Shown one piece after another: positions 5,790 through 6,424 of a stretch of 6,424 bases of DNA (positions are counted from its first letter, which is position 1; each line of letters starts with the position of its first letter). Made by a program: the position numbers and the translations under genes. Location: contig PLYG01000430.1 of NCBI GenBank assembly GCA_003153335.1, positions 36,168 to 42,591 of the forward strand. Reading direction: 5' to 3'. The notes under the pieces were generated by a model, which had not been told where the DNA came from, searched no databases, and saw only the letters and a list, made by a program, of their open reading frames with translations. The stretch comes from Betaproteobacteria bacterium (lineage in GTDB: Bacteria; Pseudomonadota; Gammaproteobacteria; Burkholderiales; Casimicrobiaceae).

Positions 5790-5795
5790 AGGAGG
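5790..5795 (+). promoter_or_regulatory. Near-perfect Shine-Dalgarno AGGAGG
   Basis: AGGAGG, inside GAGGAGGAG, lies eight bases before the ATG at 5804. It is the strongest ribosome binding site in the window, yet the frame it serves stops after 11 codons. Confidence 0.7.
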
Positions 5796-5803
5796 AGCTG
5801 TCC

Positions 5804-5839
5804 ATGATTGGTACCTTCACCCAGCCGCTGCGGCGCTGA
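5804..5839 (+). CDS. 11-residue leader ORF (MIGTFTQPLRR)
   Basis: The frame starts with ATG behind a near-perfect Shine-Dalgarno and stops with TGA at 5837-5839. One base later the next ATG begins (TGA-T-ATG). The length and position suit a leader peptide that delivers ribosomes to the next frame by reinitiation. It carries no run of a single amino acid, so classical attenuation is not suggested. Alternatively it is the true N-terminus of a longer gene that has lost its frame: the same frame is reopened at 5975-6220. Codon use is consistent with coding. Confidence 0.45.
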   Translation: MIGTFTQPLRR

Positions 5840-5840
5840 T

Positions 5841-5972
5841 ATGATGCTCCCACGCAGGCCGTACTACAGCAAGCCCTACTACAAGATGCCGGGTCCGACG
5901 GACAACGAATTGCCGGCCAATTTTGGCGTTGCCGCGCACAAGGTGCGCAGCCTCTTCTTGAAGTTGCGGTAG
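5841..5972 (+). CDS. Small hypothetical protein, 43 residues
   Basis: This frame begins at tandem ATG codons (5841, 5844) directly after the leader stop and ends with TAG at 5970-5972. Third codon positions are strongly G/C, while the other plus-strand frames over the same bases are A/T-rich at third positions, so this frame is the one under coding selection. The product is basic and tyrosine-rich at its start (RRPYYSKPYYKM) and ends VRSLFLKLR. There is no ribosome binding site of its own; translation probably depends on the leader frame. It has no recognised domain. It might also be the middle of a longer protein joined to the neighbouring frames by two compensating frame changes. Confidence 0.5.
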   Translation: MMLPRRPYYSKPYYKMPGPTDNELPANFGVAAHKVRSLFLKLR

Positions 5973-5974
5973 GT

Positions 5975-6220
5975 GTGGTCTGGTATCGATCCGAAAAACT
6001 CTCGGCCAAGCGCGCCGCATTGATCATGCAGTCTGTCCCGCTGGTGCGCACGATGACCTATGCCAGCCATGGTCACATCAAGCCGCCCTACGAATCGAAT
6101 CCATTTCTCACGGTCACGGACTACAAGACCTTTGAACTGGTCCATGGCGAGAGCGCCGCGAGTTTCGATCCGGTGACCTTGTTCAAGGAGGTCCCGATCA
6201 AGCCGTTTGTCCGGAAGTAG
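5975..6220 (+). CDS. Small hypothetical protein, up to 81 residues
   Basis: The frame takes over the coding signature two bases after the previous TAG and ends with TAG at 6218-6220. The start is uncertain. GTG 5975 is almost contiguous with the previous stop but has no Shine-Dalgarno, and ATG 6026 would give 64 residues, also without one. Third positions are G/C-rich throughout. The product has the segments KLSAKRAALIM, TMTYASHGHIKPPYESNPF and TVTDYKTFELVHGE, and ends VPIKPFVRK. The family is not recognised, and there is no membrane helix or signal peptide. It is the last protein gene before the tRNA genes, which converge on it from the minus strand with 19 bases between. Confidence 0.5.
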   Translation: MVWYRSEKLSAKRAALIMQSVPLVRTMTYASHGHIKPPYESNPFLTVTDYKTFELVHGESAASFDPVTLFKEVPIKPFVRK

Positions 6221-6239
6221 GATGTGATGAAGACGATGT

Positions 6240-6330
6240 TGGCGGAGGCGAGGTGGATTCGAACCCCTGAGCGTATCGCTGCGCTGCCTGCTTTCAAAAC
6301 AGGTACCTTAGACCACTCGGACACGCCTCC
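6240..6330 (-). tRNA. tRNA-Ser(UGA), CCA encoded, unusual T stem
   Basis: Read on the minus strand, GGAGGCG pairs with CGCCTCC in a perfect seven-pair acceptor stem, followed by discriminator G and an encoded CCA. The anticodon stem CCTGT/GCAGG (one G-U pair) closes the loop TTTGAAA with anticodon TGA. A long variable arm with an AGCG/CGCT stem marks a class II tRNA, as expected for serine. Two oddities are visible. The D stem has a T-T mismatch at its outer pair. The T arm reads AGGGG-TTCGAAT-CCACCT, one base too long on its 3' side, and needs a bulged A to make five pairs. It may be functional but divergent, or decaying. Confidence 0.85.
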
Positions 6331-6369
6331 GTAGGCGGATGTCGGCCTTGCCGTGCAAGGTGAACGAAC

Positions 6370-6424
6370 TGGTCTCGCTGGCCAGATTTGAACTGGCGGC
6401 CCCCTGTCCCCCAGACAGGTGCGC
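6370..6424 (-). tRNA. tRNA-Pro(GGG), truncated by the window end
   Basis: On the minus strand the visible part runs from the end of the D arm (GCGC) to an encoded CCA. The anticodon stem CCTGT/ACAGG closes the loop CTGGGGG, giving anticodon GGG. The T arm GCCAG-TTCAAAT-CTGGC is perfectly paired. The 3' acceptor strand is CAGCGAG with discriminator A and then CCA. The 5' acceptor strand and most of the D arm lie beyond base 6424. It is 39 bases upstream, in its own direction, of the tRNA-Ser, so the two are probably in one transcript. Confidence 0.85.

Noticed and set aside
5837..5839. In-frame TGA between the 11-codon leader and the frame ending at 6220, as a possible selenocysteine codon.
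   Set aside because: The frame right after the TGA (5840-5970) has A/T-rich third positions and does not look coding, while the 5841 frame does. I saw no convincing stem-loop directly after the TGA.
1..6424. CRISPR array, insertion sequence ends, attachment-site duplications or a replication origin.
   Set aside because: I found no regularly spaced repeats, no paired terminal inverted repeats with a transposase, no tRNA 3'-end duplication and no iteron cluster.

Overview
This GC-rich window has high G/C at third codon positions in its real genes. All protein genes lie on the plus strand, and two tRNA genes face them on the minus strand at the right edge. Both tRNA genes encode their CCA end. 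I infer a beta- or gammaproteobacterial accessory region (integrative element, large plasmid or prophage) because of the phage/plasmid-type 'VFGSNLAGRHG' protein, several small unknown genes and the start of what may be a tRNA array. No integrase, transposase, relaxase or structural phage gene is in the window, so the kind of element and the host stay open.

Layout. Bases 3-113 are the 3' end of an unknown gene. 152-1105 is a patatin-like phospholipase with an intact catalytic Ser/Asp pair. 1158-1640 (A1S_2505-type protein), 1678-2229 (unknown acidic protein) and 2271-3011 (outer-membrane-type lipoprotein) read as one operon from a promoter just upstream of 1158. 3059-3304 and 3301-3507 form a second unit with a four-base start/stop overlap. 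The reading frame of 3301-3507 appears to continue in the -1 frame through a run of nine T into 3531-4094. 4307-5761 is a large regulator with a C-terminal LuxR-type helix-turn-helix. 5804-6220 holds three tightly packed short reading frames, the first behind a near-perfect ribosome binding site. 6240-6330 is tRNA-Ser(UGA) and 6370-6424 is a truncated tRNA-Pro(GGG), both on the minus strand.

How it may work together. The two operons start from near-identical promoters: a TTGCA(C/T) -35, a TATACCC-N6-GGGTAT(A/G) dyad filling the spacer and running into the -10, and an ATG exactly six bases after the -10. The dyad end is eight bases from the ATG in both. This predicts co-regulated, leaderless mRNAs. 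The dyad has the 7-2-7 geometry of NarL-type sites, and the only regulator in the window carries a LuxR/NarL-type helix-turn-helix, so it is a candidate for controlling both operons. Its predicted base-contact residues differ from those of NarL, so this is a hypothesis only.

The main points for follow-up are the twin leaderless promoters, the T9 frameshift gene, the coupled small reading frames at 5804-6220 and the unusual T-arm of the tRNA-Ser.
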